NCBI GenBank assembly: GCA_947165025.1
Contig: CAMUYQ010000005.1
Span: 104,738 to 168,737, forward strand
Source of the DNA: an uncultured Lachnospiraceae bacterium
GTDB lineage: Bacteria; Bacillota; Clostridia; Lachnospirales; Lachnospiraceae
DNA: 64,000 bases
Direction of reading: 5' to 3'
The notes beneath the pieces are model-generated. The model saw only the letters and a list, made by a program, of their open reading frames with translations, made no database searches and was not told the DNA's origin. Below, in pieces: positions 15,307 to 24,822 of the stretch (position 1 is its first letter; the number at the start of each line of letters is the position of its first letter). The position numbers and the translations under genes were made by a program.

Positions 15307-18300
15307 ATGAAGAAAAGAAAGTTTCAACTGATAACAACGGCAGTAATAGCGGCAGTTGCGGCCATCGTGCTGACTCCTGCGGCTGTGTTCGGTGAGCCTT
15401 CAAAGCCGGATGATAATAATATTGAGGAGGAAATGGCAACGGGTTACATGCCGGACCCGTATGCTGAAGATCCGGACAGTATCACCGTAGTCGGAAGCGG
15501 GAAGAAATCAGGATATCAGAGTCTCAGGAGCAGCTCGGTTCCCCCAAAATATCCGAGTGATCTGTCAACTCTTGACAGTACCATGCCTCCTCTTCGTAAT
15601 CAGAATCCGTACGGATCATGCTGGGCACATTCGGCCATGGCGCTGGCAGAGATCAACCTTATGAAAAAAGGTGAGACATCTCCTGACCTGTCTGAACATC
15701 ATCTTGCGTATTTCACATATAACAATCAGGAAGATCCTCTTGGTGGAACCCATGGCGATAAAAACAAAAATAACACCTCAAAGGACTATCTGGATGTCGG
15801 GGGAAATCTTGATTTTGCAACGACCACTCTTTCAGGCTGGGAAGGTGCGGCAGCTGAATCAACGGTTCCTTATCCGACAACTACGCCTGCACCGGGTGTT
15901 GATGACAGTCTGGCATATACTGATGCCGCACATCTTCAGAATGCATATTTTGCACTGATCAAAGGAGAAGCTGAAGATATCGCTGCAGCAAAAAGACTTG
16001 TCATGGACTATGGAGCGCTCAGTGTTACGTATTATGCTCCATCGGGGATTTCCGCTGAGACAACATCGGAGGTATATGATCCGGTAACAAACGCGTTTTA
16101 TGATCCCGATCCTCATAACAACCAGACGAACCACGTTGTAACTATAGTCGGATGGGATGATAACTTTTCAAAGGATAAGTTCGCTCAAAAACCTCAAAAT
16201 GATGGAGCCTGGCTTATCAGGAACAGCTGGAAGAGCGGGGGCAAATATACTGATACGGACAGTCAGAGCTACAGAGGATATTTCTGGATGTCATACGAAA
16301 ACAAAAGTCTTTCTGAAAGGGCTTTTGCTTATGATTTTGATCTGACCGGTGATTATGACCATAACTATCAGTATGACGGTGCCCTGGCGACCAGGTACAG
16401 GATATTTACCGGTGGAGCGCTGGTTGCAAACGTGTTTATGTCTAAAGGAAGCGAAGAATTAAAGGCGGTCTCTTTTGAAACGCCTACAACCAACCTGAAC
16501 TATACGATCAGGATATTTAAGAATCTTCCTGAAACAGGATTGGATCTGTCGGATAAAGAGCCGTATGATGCGGCTACAACTTCAGGTACAACAACATATG
16601 CGGGTTATTTTACCATCCCGTTAAGCAAAGCGGTGCCACTCGGTGAGGATGAGAGATTTGCGGTAGTGATCTCTTTTTCAAAGCCGGGTGAGGAGATCCG
16701 CGTTGAACAGGAAAGAGAAGAGACGCAGTCAACGATGTTTTTCAACTGTACTACAGCCGCAACAGAGGGACAGAGTTATTGCTATAATGGCGTTAAGTGG
16801 ATTGATATCGGAAAAGATGAAAACAGGAATCTCAGGATCAAAGCTTTCACGGACAATGCGGATACTCCCGCGACAGATAAACTTGATGTAACGATCGCTC
16901 AGAAGGATCCTCTTACTTATAACGGAGCCAACCAGAGGGCGGATCTTGATATAACTGCCAAGGTAGGGACAGAGACTGTTCCCGTATCGGATGTTACCAT
17001 TACATATGCTGCTTCTGTTGCCGGAACATACTCATCGACTGTTCCCGCCTTTAAGGATGCGGGAAGCTATCGTGTATATTTCAAGGCCCAAAAGGATGAT
17101 AAAGAAGACAGCGGTGATTTTACTGTTACGATCGGTAAGAAGCCTCTTTCTGTAAGCTGGAGTTCAGCCGGCCCCTGGAAGTACGATGGGAACGAGCATG
17201 GGGAAACGCCCACGGCCGAAGGAGTTGCGACGGGTGATACGGTAACGTTCGTGATAGAGAACGAGAAGCAGAAACATGCCGGAACCTATACTGCAAGGAT
17301 CACAAATATTGATACAGAAAACAGGAAAAACTATTCACTTCCGACGAGTGATCTTACAAAGAGTTATACGATAACCGAAAGAAATGTGACGATCAGGACC
17401 GATGATATTACGTCGCCGTATACCGGAAGTCCTGTCACGAAAGACTCCTATTCCTTCTCCGATGACGGGTTTGTCGGAACGGAAGGTGTGGACGTTACGG
17501 TAACAGGTTCCAGGACAGCACCGGGAGACAGCGAGAACTCGTTTACATATACATTTAAGAGCAATACTTCGGCCGGGGATTATATCATTACAACGATACC
17601 CGGAACGATACACGTAAACTGGTGGGATCCGAGCGAGAAAGATGCTCATATCATTACTATAAGATCGATAAGTAAAACCGTTGATTATAACGGAGACGAA
17701 CAGACAGTAAGCGGTCTTGAGGACGGATGGCAGAAGCAAACGATAGATGGTGTGCAATATGTCGTTTCGGGCCTGAGGGCTGAAGGAAGCGGTACAAATG
17801 TCGGAACGCACACCAACCGCATTTTGGGTACAGCGACTATTGTTGATGATGACGGAAATCCTGTCACCGATCATTTTAAGATCGTATATGATGAGGGTAA
17901 GCTTACTATCAGACCGAGAGACCTGTCCGATTCAACGATAACGCTTACAAAGGATCTGGTGTATACAGGATCAGAGCAGACTCAGGAGTTCAAAGTCACA
18001 CTGGACAACAGGGTACTGACGAGGGACACCGATTATGAGGTTACAGGCGACAAGGCAAGGGATGCGGGTGATCATACCCTTACGATCACGGGAAAGACGA
18101 ACTATAAAGGGTCCGCGTCCAAGACTTATACGATAAAGGATCTTGAGATAACCGGAGCAAGCGTGACCCAGGAAAACACTCTGACCTATAACGGATCGTC
18201 ACAGACTCCTACGTTAAAAATGAGATCGGATCAGGATAATGTCACGTTCACTTTTGCAAAATCATCCGATTCCACATATACTTCGGAGCTTCCAAGCTTT

Positions 18301-19677
18301 ACTGATGCCGGAGAGTACAAGGTATATTTCAAGGCCGAGAAGTCGGGATACAAATCGGCAACAGGATCGTTTACCGTGACCATCGAAAAATACGAGCTCG
18401 GAGCGAACTGGGGAACAACAAGCTTTACGTATGACGGAAGCGCCCATGTTGCAAGAGCTGTTCCAACAGGAGTAAAGGGCGGAGACGGTATAAGGTTCAC
18501 GATGTCGGGAGAGCATACCGAGCCCGGCACATATACCGCTACCATAACGGGTATTGAAGGAAGCGGAGCGGGCAATTACAAACTGCCTTCATCCAATACA
18601 ACAAAGACGTTTACGATCACAAAGGTCTCATCGAGTTCGTCGAGCAGTTCCTCAAGCAGTTCGAAGAGTTCGACAACGTCAAACAGTTCGAAGAGTTCGA
18701 CGACATCAAACAGTTCAAAGAGTTCGTCAACGTCAAACAATTCGAAGAATGCAACAACGTCAAACAATTCAAAGAAAACGACAACGTCAGGCGGTTCAAA
18801 TACAACGAACAGCAAGAACACCTCGAAAACGACGGCCGGTGCCTCAACCGGATCCACCGGAAACAGCGGCAGTGGAAGCAAGACCGACAATAAGACAGAA
18901 AACAAAACCGATAACAAGACCGAGAACAAAAAGGAAAGCACCGAAAAGGTTCCCGATAACGTAAAGAGCACAAAGCTTGCCGACAACGAGGCTGCTCTTA
19001 AAGCCGTTCTCGGTGAGGAAAAGCTTAAGAAGCTTATCGATGAGAAGAAGACACCCGCAGTCCGTCTGGATATCAAGCCTCTTGATAAGAGCAAGGTTTC
19101 GGACAGCGAAAAGAAGCTCGTTGAGGATAAGATCGAGGAATATAAGTCTTCGATACCGGGACTTGCGGCCGGAGAATACATGGATCTGACTCTTGAGATC
19201 AAAGAGGATGCCGACTGGAAACCGGTAAGTGAGACGAAGGAACCGATAGGAATAGTATTCCCCGTTCCGGAAAAGCTGAAGAAGCTTGCGTTAAAGTTCT
19301 TCGTTCTTCATATTCACGGATCGGAGGCAACGCTTCTTGAAGACAGAGATGATGATCCTGATACGGTATCGGTTGATACTGACGGATTCTCAACGTTTGT
19401 CCTTATGTATCAGGAAAAAGAGGCAACTGCTGATAACAGTAAGTCCGAAGATAGCGAGGAGATCAAAGTAACATCTGCTCAGGAGACTGAGAACAGGACC
19501 GACACACCTGAGATAACCGAGAAGGCTCCGGATACCGGATCCCAGAGCATGGCAGAGCCGGAGGGTAATCCGATGGATAATGATCTGTGGAGGATCATAG
19601 TATTTGTTGTTGTCGTTGTGGTCATAGTGGGACTGATAATCCTGTGCGTATACGGTCCGAAACTTATGAAAAAGTAG
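15307..19677 (+). CDS. Surface-anchored papain-like (C1) cysteine protease with tandem Ig-like repeats
   Basis: A 1456-residue surface protein. The signal peptide MKKRKFQLITTAVIAAVAAI fixes the start. The C1A-type protease domain has Cys105 (NPYGSCWAHSA), His276 (NHVVTIVGWDD) and Asn306 (RNSWKSGG), so it looks active. A lectin-like segment follows, then about seven tandem beta-rich repeats, each with a Y-x-G motif (LTYNG, WKYDG, VYTGS, FTYDG) like MBG-type cell-surface domains. Next come a Ser/Thr/Asn stalk, a small acidic domain and a final transmembrane helix (WRIIVFVVVVVVIVGLIIL). It is likely tethered outside the cell and may act on dietary or host protein. The targets are unknown. Confidence 0.85.
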   Translation: MKKRKFQLITTAVIAAVAAIVLTPAAVFGEPSKPDDNNIEEEMATGYMPDPYAEDPDSITVVGSGKKSGYQSLRSSSVPPKYPSDLSTLDSTMPPLRNQNPYGSCWAHSAMALAEINLMKKGETSPDLSEHHLAYFTYNNQEDPLGGTHGDKNKNNTSKDYLDVGGNLDFATTTLSGWEGAAAESTVPYPTTTPAPGVDDSLAYTDAAHLQNAYFALIKGEAEDIAAAKRLVMDYGALSVTYYAPSGISAETTSEVYDPVTNAFYDPDPHNNQTNHVVTIVGWDDNFSKDKFAQKPQNDGAWLIRNSWKSGGKYTDTDSQSYRGYFWMSYENKSLSERAFAYDFDLTGDYDHNYQYDGALATRYRIFTGGALVANVFMSKGSEELKAVSFETPTTNLNYTIRIFKNLPETGLDLSDKEPYDAATTSGTTTYAGYFTIPLSKAVPLGEDERFAVVISFSKPGEEIRVEQEREETQSTMFFNCTTAATEGQSYCYNGVKWIDIGKDENRNLRIKAFTDNADTPATDKLDVTIAQKDPLTYNGANQRADLDITAKVGTETVPVSDVTITYAASVAGTYSSTVPAFKDAGSYRVYFKAQKDDKEDSGDFTVTIGKKPLSVSWSSAGPWKYDGNEHGETPTAEGVATGDTVTFVIENEKQKHAGTYTARITNIDTENRKNYSLPTSDLTKSYTITERNVTIRTDDITSPYTGSPVTKDSYSFSDDGFVGTEGVDVTVTGSRTAPGDSENSFTYTFKSNTSAGDYIITTIPGTIHVNWWDPSEKDAHIITIRSISKTVDYNGDEQTVSGLEDGWQKQTIDGVQYVVSGLRAEGSGTNVGTHTNRILGTATIVDDDGNPVTDHFKIVYDEGKLTIRPRDLSDSTITLTKDLVYTGSEQTQEFKVTLDNRVLTRDTDYEVTGDKARDAGDHTLTITGKTNYKGSASKTYTIKDLEITGASVTQENTLTYNGSSQTPTLKMRSDQDNVTFTFAKSSDSTYTSELPSFTDAGEYKVYFKAEKSGYKSATGSFTVTIEKYELGANWGTTSFTYDGSAHVARAVPTGVKGGDGIRFTMSGEHTEPGTYTATITGIEGSGAGNYKLPSSNTTKTFTITKVSSSSSSSSSSSSKSSTTSNSSKSSTTSNSSKSSSTSNNSKNATTSNNSKKTTTSGGSNTTNSKNTSKTTAGASTGSTGNSGSGSKTDNKTENKTDNKTENKKESTEKVPDNVKSTKLADNEAALKAVLGEEKLKKLIDEKKTPAVRLDIKPLDKSKVSDSEKKLVEDKIEEYKSSIPGLAAGEYMDLTLEIKEDADWKPVSETKEPIGIVFPVPEKLKKLALKFFVLHIHGSEATLLEDRDDDPDTVSVDTDGFSTFVLMYQEKEATADNSKSEDSEEIKVTSAQETENRTDTPEITEKAPDTGSQSMAEPEGNPMDNDLWRIIVFVVVVVVIVGLIILCVYGPKLMKK
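18625..18840 (+). repeat. Tandem Ser/Thr-rich stalk repeats
   Basis: Inside the surface protease gene, a short unit close to TCGAAGAGTTCGACAACG recurs imperfectly, giving S-K-S-S-T-T-S-N-S type repeats after a poly-Ser tract. It codes a flexible stalk and is a likely site of length variation by slippage. Confidence 0.75.
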
Positions 19678-19693
19678 GCAGAGAATACTTTAA

Positions 19694-20764
19694 ATGGAAA
19701 CAAAGAGTAAAAAGATAGTATATATAGCAGATATCAAAACAGTCTGCATACTGCTTGTGTTCTTCTGGCACTGCACCCTGTTCTACGAGGATAATGTATA
19801 TTTTGCGGAGAGTACGGGGATAATATCCCCGGCTGCAACGTTCATAGGAAATATTTTCAACGTTACGCTCATAGCGTCGTTCGTATTCTGTGCGGGTTTT
19901 CTGTATACCCGTTCGCTTGAGAGACACAACAGGACGATGCCCCAGAGTATATGGGAACGCGTTAGGAGACTTCTGTTTTCATACTACCTGATCGGAACGG
20001 TATGGCTCGTTCCGCTGTATACGTTTTTTGACATCAAGGCATTCGGGCGTCCCGATAATGCGGGATACATTGAAGGATACAAGTGCATGCTCCTTGGACA
20101 GTTCTCGGACCACCTGTGGTTTTTGTGGATGCTGTTCTGGGTCGCATTGTTCTTTATCCTTCTTACGCCTCTTATAAAAAGGAACCTGATGATCCCGTTA
20201 TTTTTGATCACGATGGCTTCGGCGCTCATCATCGATCTGTATCTGTATGATTTTCCGTATTTCAAGTTCAGTCAGATCGCGCCGTATCTTCTGTGCTACT
20301 TTGCAGGAATCTGCTGTTACAAAGTAAGGGAAAAGCTGGAAGCACTGTCTGTTGCGGTTAAACTTACGATCGCAGGGATACTGTTTGCCGGTATTATCGC
20401 CTATGCGGTGATAGTTCCGCAGCATTTTGCGTGGTTTTATATTGCAAGACCGGCGGGCGCGTTCTTTACGTTCTTCCTGTTCATGGTAGTATCCGATACA
20501 AAGTTCTGGAAAAAGGTGTCATGCCTCAGGGTGTACAGTTTCATGAGAGAGAGCCAGCTGAATGTTTATCTTATCCATATGCCCCTGCCGTATCTGTTTT
20601 CCAGACTTTTCAGGCCGTATATCGGAAACATACCGTGGCTGTGCATCCTTTGCTGTTATATACTTGTTGTTCTGACAGGTATACTGATCGTTAAGATCCA
20701 TGATCATGTCGTGTCGGGAACATCACGGCTTATTAATTCCGGTGGAGTCGATAATGAAAAATAA
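19694..20764 (+). CDS. Acyltransferase family 3 membrane protein (OafA/Fuc4NAc-like)
   Basis: A 356-residue integral membrane protein with about ten transmembrane helices. The first helix has the family signature DIKTVCILLVFFWHCTLFY, with the invariant His after a hydrophobic stretch. A later FMRESQLNVYLIHMPLPYLF segment is also typical of acyltransferase_3 proteins. They transfer acetyl or similar groups to exported glycans or lipids. The gene starts 17 nt after the surface protease with only a weak ribosome site. Its end overlaps the next gene by 11 nt, so both may be read from the surface-protease promoter. The acceptor is unknown. Confidence 0.8.
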   Translation: METKSKKIVYIADIKTVCILLVFFWHCTLFYEDNVYFAESTGIISPAATFIGNIFNVTLIASFVFCAGFLYTRSLERHNRTMPQSIWERVRRLLFSYYLIGTVWLVPLYTFFDIKAFGRPDNAGYIEGYKCMLLGQFSDHLWFLWMLFWVALFFILLTPLIKRNLMIPLFLITMASALIIDLYLYDFPYFKFSQIAPYLLCYFAGICCYKVREKLEALSVAVKLTIAGILFAGIIAYAVIVPQHFAWFYIARPAGAFFTFFLFMVVSDTKFWKKVSCLRVYSFMRESQLNVYLIHMPLPYLFSRLFRPYIGNIPWLCILCCYILVVLTGILIVKIHDHVVSGTSRLINSGGVDNEK

Positions 20765-22526
20765 ACAGGGTACAATTCTTAAACAGATAACAAAACCGTT
20801 CGTAGTGTTCATGGTCATTCTGATCATTGCCAATGCGATAGTGCTTGGTATGTTTTCCACATCATACTATCTGAACGAGCAGTACAACGATGCTTCAAGA
20901 CTTGCGCATAACGCGGTTTCCGAGTTTGAAAGCTACAAGAGCCTGGGATGGCTGTTTGAATACTGGGAAGCAAATTATACGGAAATGGAGCTCATATACG
21001 GAAATGAAGAACTGTATGGGGCAAAGGACAGGGAATTAAGAAGGCTGAACCCTGAAATAGGAGATCTCGTCAATGTAAAGGAAGAGACAGTTTCAAAAAT
21101 GGATAAAGAGAGCCAGAAGCTGTTTGCCGAGCTTTGTTACAGTGCTCTTTCCTCGGAATTTGACAGGATGAAACAGGCATATGAGCCTTTGTATCTGTAC
21201 AGTTTCAAGATCCGGTCGAATGAGATGTTCATTTTCGTGACCGGAACAAGAGGCGAAGAAAAGAGGACAAGCGAAGGCGGAGACCTGTTTGAACTCGGAA
21301 CGATCTATCCTTACCAGGAAGGTGCTTACGTTGTAATGGACAAGATCGTCAAAACCGGAAAACCTGCTCCCGAGATGGAACTGTCGAGGGGTGAGGGTGC
21401 CGACCGCAGCGTCATTCATGCGTTTGAACCTGTATATGCCGATGGTGAGATGAAGGCGATCATCGGTGTTTCGTTAAAATCGGCGGAGATGATCAGCAGA
21501 ATACTCTGGATGCTCAGAACGACACTGTTCATCACGGTATCATTCTTTGTCATAATGCTCATACTGGTCATCCGTCATATCAGGATGATCGTAGTCAAAC
21601 CTATCAATAAGGAGAAACAGATCCTCGAAGACTACGAGAAGGAGAAAGACAGCCTTGTTGCTTCGCGTGAACTTGATACGATCAAGACCGGTAACGAGAT
21701 CGAGAGGATGGCTCTGAGTATCACTTCGATGGTAACGGAACTCGACCGTTACATGGAAGATCTCCAGTTCATGACTATGGAGAAGGAAAGGATCGGCGCG
21801 GAGCTTGATGTCGCAACACGTATCCAGAAGGATATGCTGCCGAACAAGTTCCCGGCATTTCCTGACCGTAATGAGTTCGATCTTTATGCGACTATGGATC
21901 CGGCTAAAGAGGTCGGAGGCGATTTCTATGATTTCTTCCTTGTTGATGATGACCATCTGGCGCTTGTCATGGCGGACGTATCTGGAAAGGGTGTCCCGGC
22001 GGCACTGTTCATGGTCGTAGCCAAGACTCTTATCAAAAATCATGCCCAGCTGGGCGGAACGCCGGCTGAAGTTCTATCATATGCAAATGAAATGCTCTGT
22101 GAACACAATGAAGCCGAGCTTTTCGTGACTGTATGGATGGCCGTTATCGAAATATCGACAGGAAAAGGTATAGCAGCAAATGCCGGACACGAACACCCTG
22201 TGCTGAAACGTGCAGACGGACTATGGGAGCTGGTGGTTTACAGACACTCTCCTGCTGTGGCGACAATGGAAGGGATGAAGTTCAAGGAACACGAATTCGA
22301 GATTCATTCGGGAGACAGGATTTATGTTTATACCGACGGTGTGGCTGAAGCCACAAACGGTTCGGATGAGCTGTACGGAACAGACAGGATGATTGCCGCA
22401 CTGAACAGGGAACCTGATGCAGAACCAAAAAAGATACTTGAGATCGTCAAGAAGGATGTTGACGACTTTGTAGGTGATGCACCGCAGTTTGATGATATAA
22501 CGATGATGTGTCTTGAATGGAAATGA
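20754..22526 (+). CDS. Membrane PP2C/SpoIIE-type serine phosphatase with extracytoplasmic sensor
   Basis: A 590-residue signalling phosphatase. Residues 15-40 form TM1; an extracytoplasmic sensor region of about 230 residues and TM2 follow, then a HAMP-like linker. The SpoIIE/RsbU PP2C domain has metal-binding motifs VGGDFYDFF, MADVSGKGVPAALF, YTDGVAEATN and the closing DDITMM. The start at 20754 has a GGTGGAG site and overlaps the acyltransferase stop. Such enzymes dephosphorylate anti-sigma antagonists in partner-switching cascades; no partner gene is nearby. All acidic metal ligands look present, so it is probably active. Confidence 0.87.
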   Translation: MKNKQGTILKQITKPFVVFMVILIIANAIVLGMFSTSYYLNEQYNDASRLAHNAVSEFESYKSLGWLFEYWEANYTEMELIYGNEELYGAKDRELRRLNPEIGDLVNVKEETVSKMDKESQKLFAELCYSALSSEFDRMKQAYEPLYLYSFKIRSNEMFIFVTGTRGEEKRTSEGGDLFELGTIYPYQEGAYVVMDKIVKTGKPAPEMELSRGEGADRSVIHAFEPVYADGEMKAIIGVSLKSAEMISRILWMLRTTLFITVSFFVIMLILVIRHIRMIVVKPINKEKQILEDYEKEKDSLVASRELDTIKTGNEIERMALSITSMVTELDRYMEDLQFMTMEKERIGAELDVATRIQKDMLPNKFPAFPDRNEFDLYATMDPAKEVGGDFYDFFLVDDDHLALVMADVSGKGVPAALFMVVAKTLIKNHAQLGGTPAEVLSYANEMLCEHNEAELFVTVWMAVIEISTGKGIAANAGHEHPVLKRADGLWELVVYRHSPAVATMEGMKFKEHEFEIHSGDRIYVYTDGVAEATNGSDELYGTDRMIAALNREPDAEPKKILEIVKKDVDDFVGDAPQFDDITMMCLEWK

Positions 22527-22541
22527 CACAAAGTGACACAT

Positions 22542-22562
22542 ATCACCAAAAATGTGATTTTG
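22542..22562 (+). terminator. Weak hairpin after the phosphatase gene
   Basis: ATCAC and GTGAT pair across a 7-nt loop, followed by TTTGT. The stem is short, so only partial termination is likely. Confidence 0.35.
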
Positions 22563-22605
22563 TAACAAACTAAATTAAATGTAATATTTTTTCAAAATGG
22601 GCCGA

Positions 22606-22709
22606 TATACTATGTGAAAACAAAAATACATGGTATTAGGAATGCCCGCTACATCGAGCCTAGACCGTCAGATCCCCCGAAAAGGGGACCCCTCGATCAG
22701 GCTTTTTTT
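22606..22709 (+). promoter_or_regulatory. Structured 5' leader with pseudoknot/terminator-like elements
   Basis: A -10-like TATACT (22606-22611) is followed by a leader that can form ATCGAG (22653-22658) with CTCGAT (22692-22697), enclosing a hairpin TCCCC-cgaaaa-GGGGA (22673-22688). AGCCT (22657-22661) can pair with AGGCT (22699-22703), which crosses the first stem and sits directly before seven T residues. This gives either a pseudoknot or two alternative folds, the second terminator-like, 20 nt before the ribosome site of the coiled-coil surface protein. The class is unknown; the pairing is seen in the sequence, the switch function is inference. Confidence 0.5.
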
Positions 22710-22728
22710 ACGGCAAGGAGGCCCGCAA

Positions 22729-24822
22729 ATGAGAAAGAATATTACAAACAACACAATCATCCGCGCAACAGCAGCAGCAATCGCAACAATGATCTTCATC
22801 ACATCCGCACCGGTTCAGGTATATGCGGACGATACAGTTGATGAAGTGGCAGAAAGCTGCGACGAAGTTTCCGAATCAGTCAGCGAAGCAGCAGAATCAG
22901 TCAGCGAAGCAGCTTCAGCAGATTCAGAGTCGGTCATCTGCGATCAGAGCACCGCGGAAGCAATCATAGAAGACCTTAACACAGGTATCGCATTTGTTGA
23001 TGATACACAGAGCGATCTTGAAGAAGCATCAGCTTTCATGGATAACGCACTTGTGATCGAAGTAAACGCAAATGCTATCGCAGCAGCTGCAGAGACAGAT
23101 GTTCAGACAGCAGAAACACAGATCGCAGCATTTGATACTGCAGAAGCAGAAGCAACAACAGCAGCTGATACGGCAGAAGAAAGCGCACAGATCGCAAACA
23201 GCACTTCTTCAAAGACAGTTGCAACCATCGAAAAGAAAAATGCAGAAGATGAGCTTGCAAAGGCAAGCGAAGGCCTTGTAAAGGCTAATGCAGCATATGA
23301 TGCAGCAGATGCAGCAGCTAAGGATGCCCGGAACGAATATAACGATGCAAAGGCAGAGTACGACAAGGCTGTTAAAGAAGTAGAAAACGCACAGAAGGCT
23401 CTTGATGATGCAGATACAGATGCAGCAGAAGCAGTTAAGGCACTTGAGGCTGCAAAGACAAAGGCAGAGGCTCTCGGAAAGAAAGCAAACGAGCTTGAGG
23501 AAAACAAGGAAGATCTTGAAGCCATCCGTGATCAGTACTACGCAATGATGGTTTACTACTACAGAGATATGGGAACGGCCGTATATGACGGCAATAAGCT
23601 TGACGTTGAAAAGAGTGCAAAGGCAGCTCTTGAGAGCGGCAAGGTTGATTCCAAGTCAGTAGGCAGAGGCAACAACGATCCGGTGTTCTTAATGGGCAGA
23701 AACCTTATGGAAAAGCTTGTTAAGTACATGCTCGAGAACAGCAGGGGTATCAAGGCTGACCAGATCGAATTTGCAAAGGAAGGCAGCTCAACAAAGAAGG
23801 CCGGTGAAGGCGAAGTTTTCATAAACAACAAGGGTCAGGATCAGGCAAAGGCTGTTAACCAGGTTGACCAGAAGTGGGACAACGTAAGCGGTAATGACGG
23901 AAGAAACAATCACGTAACGGTTAAATATACGGATTCCGAGGGAAATACGGTAACTGAGTATTACAACTACATCTTTAAGAATTCAAAGTATGGCGACAAT
24001 ATTGACGATCTTGCAAACGGACCGGTTTATCTTGCACTTATACAGAAGGATGAGAATAATAACTGGTATTCCGAAAAGGTTGAAGATATGAACAATTTTG
24101 ACAACTATCAGGATCTTGTCAAGGTTCTTGGAGCAGTCAATACGATAGAAAAGTACAATGCAGCGGTTTCGGCAGTAAACACCGCAGCACAGAAGGTTGA
24201 AGCTCTTAAGGCAGAAGTTGAGAAGCTCAGGAACGTAAGCGTAGATCTTAACAGACTGAATGCTCTTGAGGAAAAGCTCAACAAGGCTGTAGCAACTCTT
24301 GGCGAAGCAAAGGATAAAAAGGAAGCTCTTGAGAAGAAGGTTGAAGCAGCAAAGGCAGCAGTTGCAGCTATAGATCTTTCCAGATTCGAAGAAAAGGAAT
24401 CTTCAGAGAGTAAAGAAGCTTCTTACGAAGCAGCCGCAGCAGCACCGGCAGAAGCAGGCACAGTTGAGACAGCAGTTGCAGCAGCACCGGCAGCAGAAGT
24501 TAGCGCAGCAGTTGCAGAAGAGACAGCATCGGGCGTAGCAGGCGTAAGAGCAGCAAAGAACGTTACATACGCAGCAGAGAACAATACGGTTTCTAAGGCA
24601 GTGGAGGTTAAAGAAGAGATCGTTAAGGAAGAAGAAGCAAACGAAGGAAACACAGAGCTTGTTAAGATAGAGAACAACGAAGTACCTCTTGCAGCAGCAC
24701 CCGCAACAACGGAAGAGATGCCCGGCATGAACCTCTGGTGGTTACTCGCATTCGTTGTTATCGCAGCAGCTGTTGAGACATACGAAAAGCATAAGGAAAA
24801 CAAGGAAAACAGGAATTCATAA
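22729..24822 (+). CDS. Ala-rich coiled-coil surface protein
   Basis: A 697-residue secreted protein. The start at 22729 has GCAAGGAGG 7 nt upstream. A signal peptide with an Ala-rich hydrophobic core ends near VYADD. Two long Ala/Glu/Lys heptad regions (about 60-270 and 470-560) flank a central domain of about 200 residues with several Tyr and Asn-Gly turns. The C-terminal transmembrane segment (LWWLLAFVVIAAAVE) is followed by a charged tail. Alanine is coded mostly by GCA, unlike neighbouring genes, which suggests high expression or compositional amplification. It is probably a cell-surface stalk or adhesin. It is preceded by a structured leader, which implies regulated expression. No family name is recognised. 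Confidence 0.75.
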   Translation: MRKNITNNTIIRATAAAIATMIFITSAPVQVYADDTVDEVAESCDEVSESVSEAAESVSEAASADSESVICDQSTAEAIIEDLNTGIAFVDDTQSDLEEASAFMDNALVIEVNANAIAAAAETDVQTAETQIAAFDTAEAEATTAADTAEESAQIANSTSSKTVATIEKKNAEDELAKASEGLVKANAAYDAADAAAKDARNEYNDAKAEYDKAVKEVENAQKALDDADTDAAEAVKALEAAKTKAEALGKKANELEENKEDLEAIRDQYYAMMVYYYRDMGTAVYDGNKLDVEKSAKAALESGKVDSKSVGRGNNDPVFLMGRNLMEKLVKYMLENSRGIKADQIEFAKEGSSTKKAGEGEVFINNKGQDQAKAVNQVDQKWDNVSGNDGRNNHVTVKYTDSEGNTVTEYYNYIFKNSKYGDNIDDLANGPVYLALIQKDENNNWYSEKVEDMNNFDNYQDLVKVLGAVNTIEKYNAAVSAVNTAAQKVEALKAEVEKLRNVSVDLNRLNALEEKLNKAVATLGEAKDKKEALEKKVEAAKAAVAAIDLSRFEEKESSESKEASYEAAAAAPAEAGTVETAVAAAPAAEVSAAVAEETASGVAGVRAAKNVTYAAENNTVSKAVEVKEEIVKEEEANEGNTELVKIENNEVPLAAAPATTEEMPGMNLWWLLAFVVIAAAVETYEKHKENKENRNS

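Noticed and set aside
18625..18840. CRISPR-like array
   Set aside because: The repeats are short, contiguous and coding, with no spacers.
18554..18973. Arg-rich or Ser/Leu-rich ORFs overlapping the Ser stalk of the surface protease
   Set aside because: They are shadow frames caused by low-complexity coding sequence.
22640..22709. Assignment of the leader to a c-di-GMP-I or -II riboswitch
   Set aside because: The conserved core motifs of those classes are not present.
22630..22728. Upstream extension of the coiled-coil protein
   Set aside because: It would translate the structured leader; a strong ribosome site and signal peptide mark 22729.
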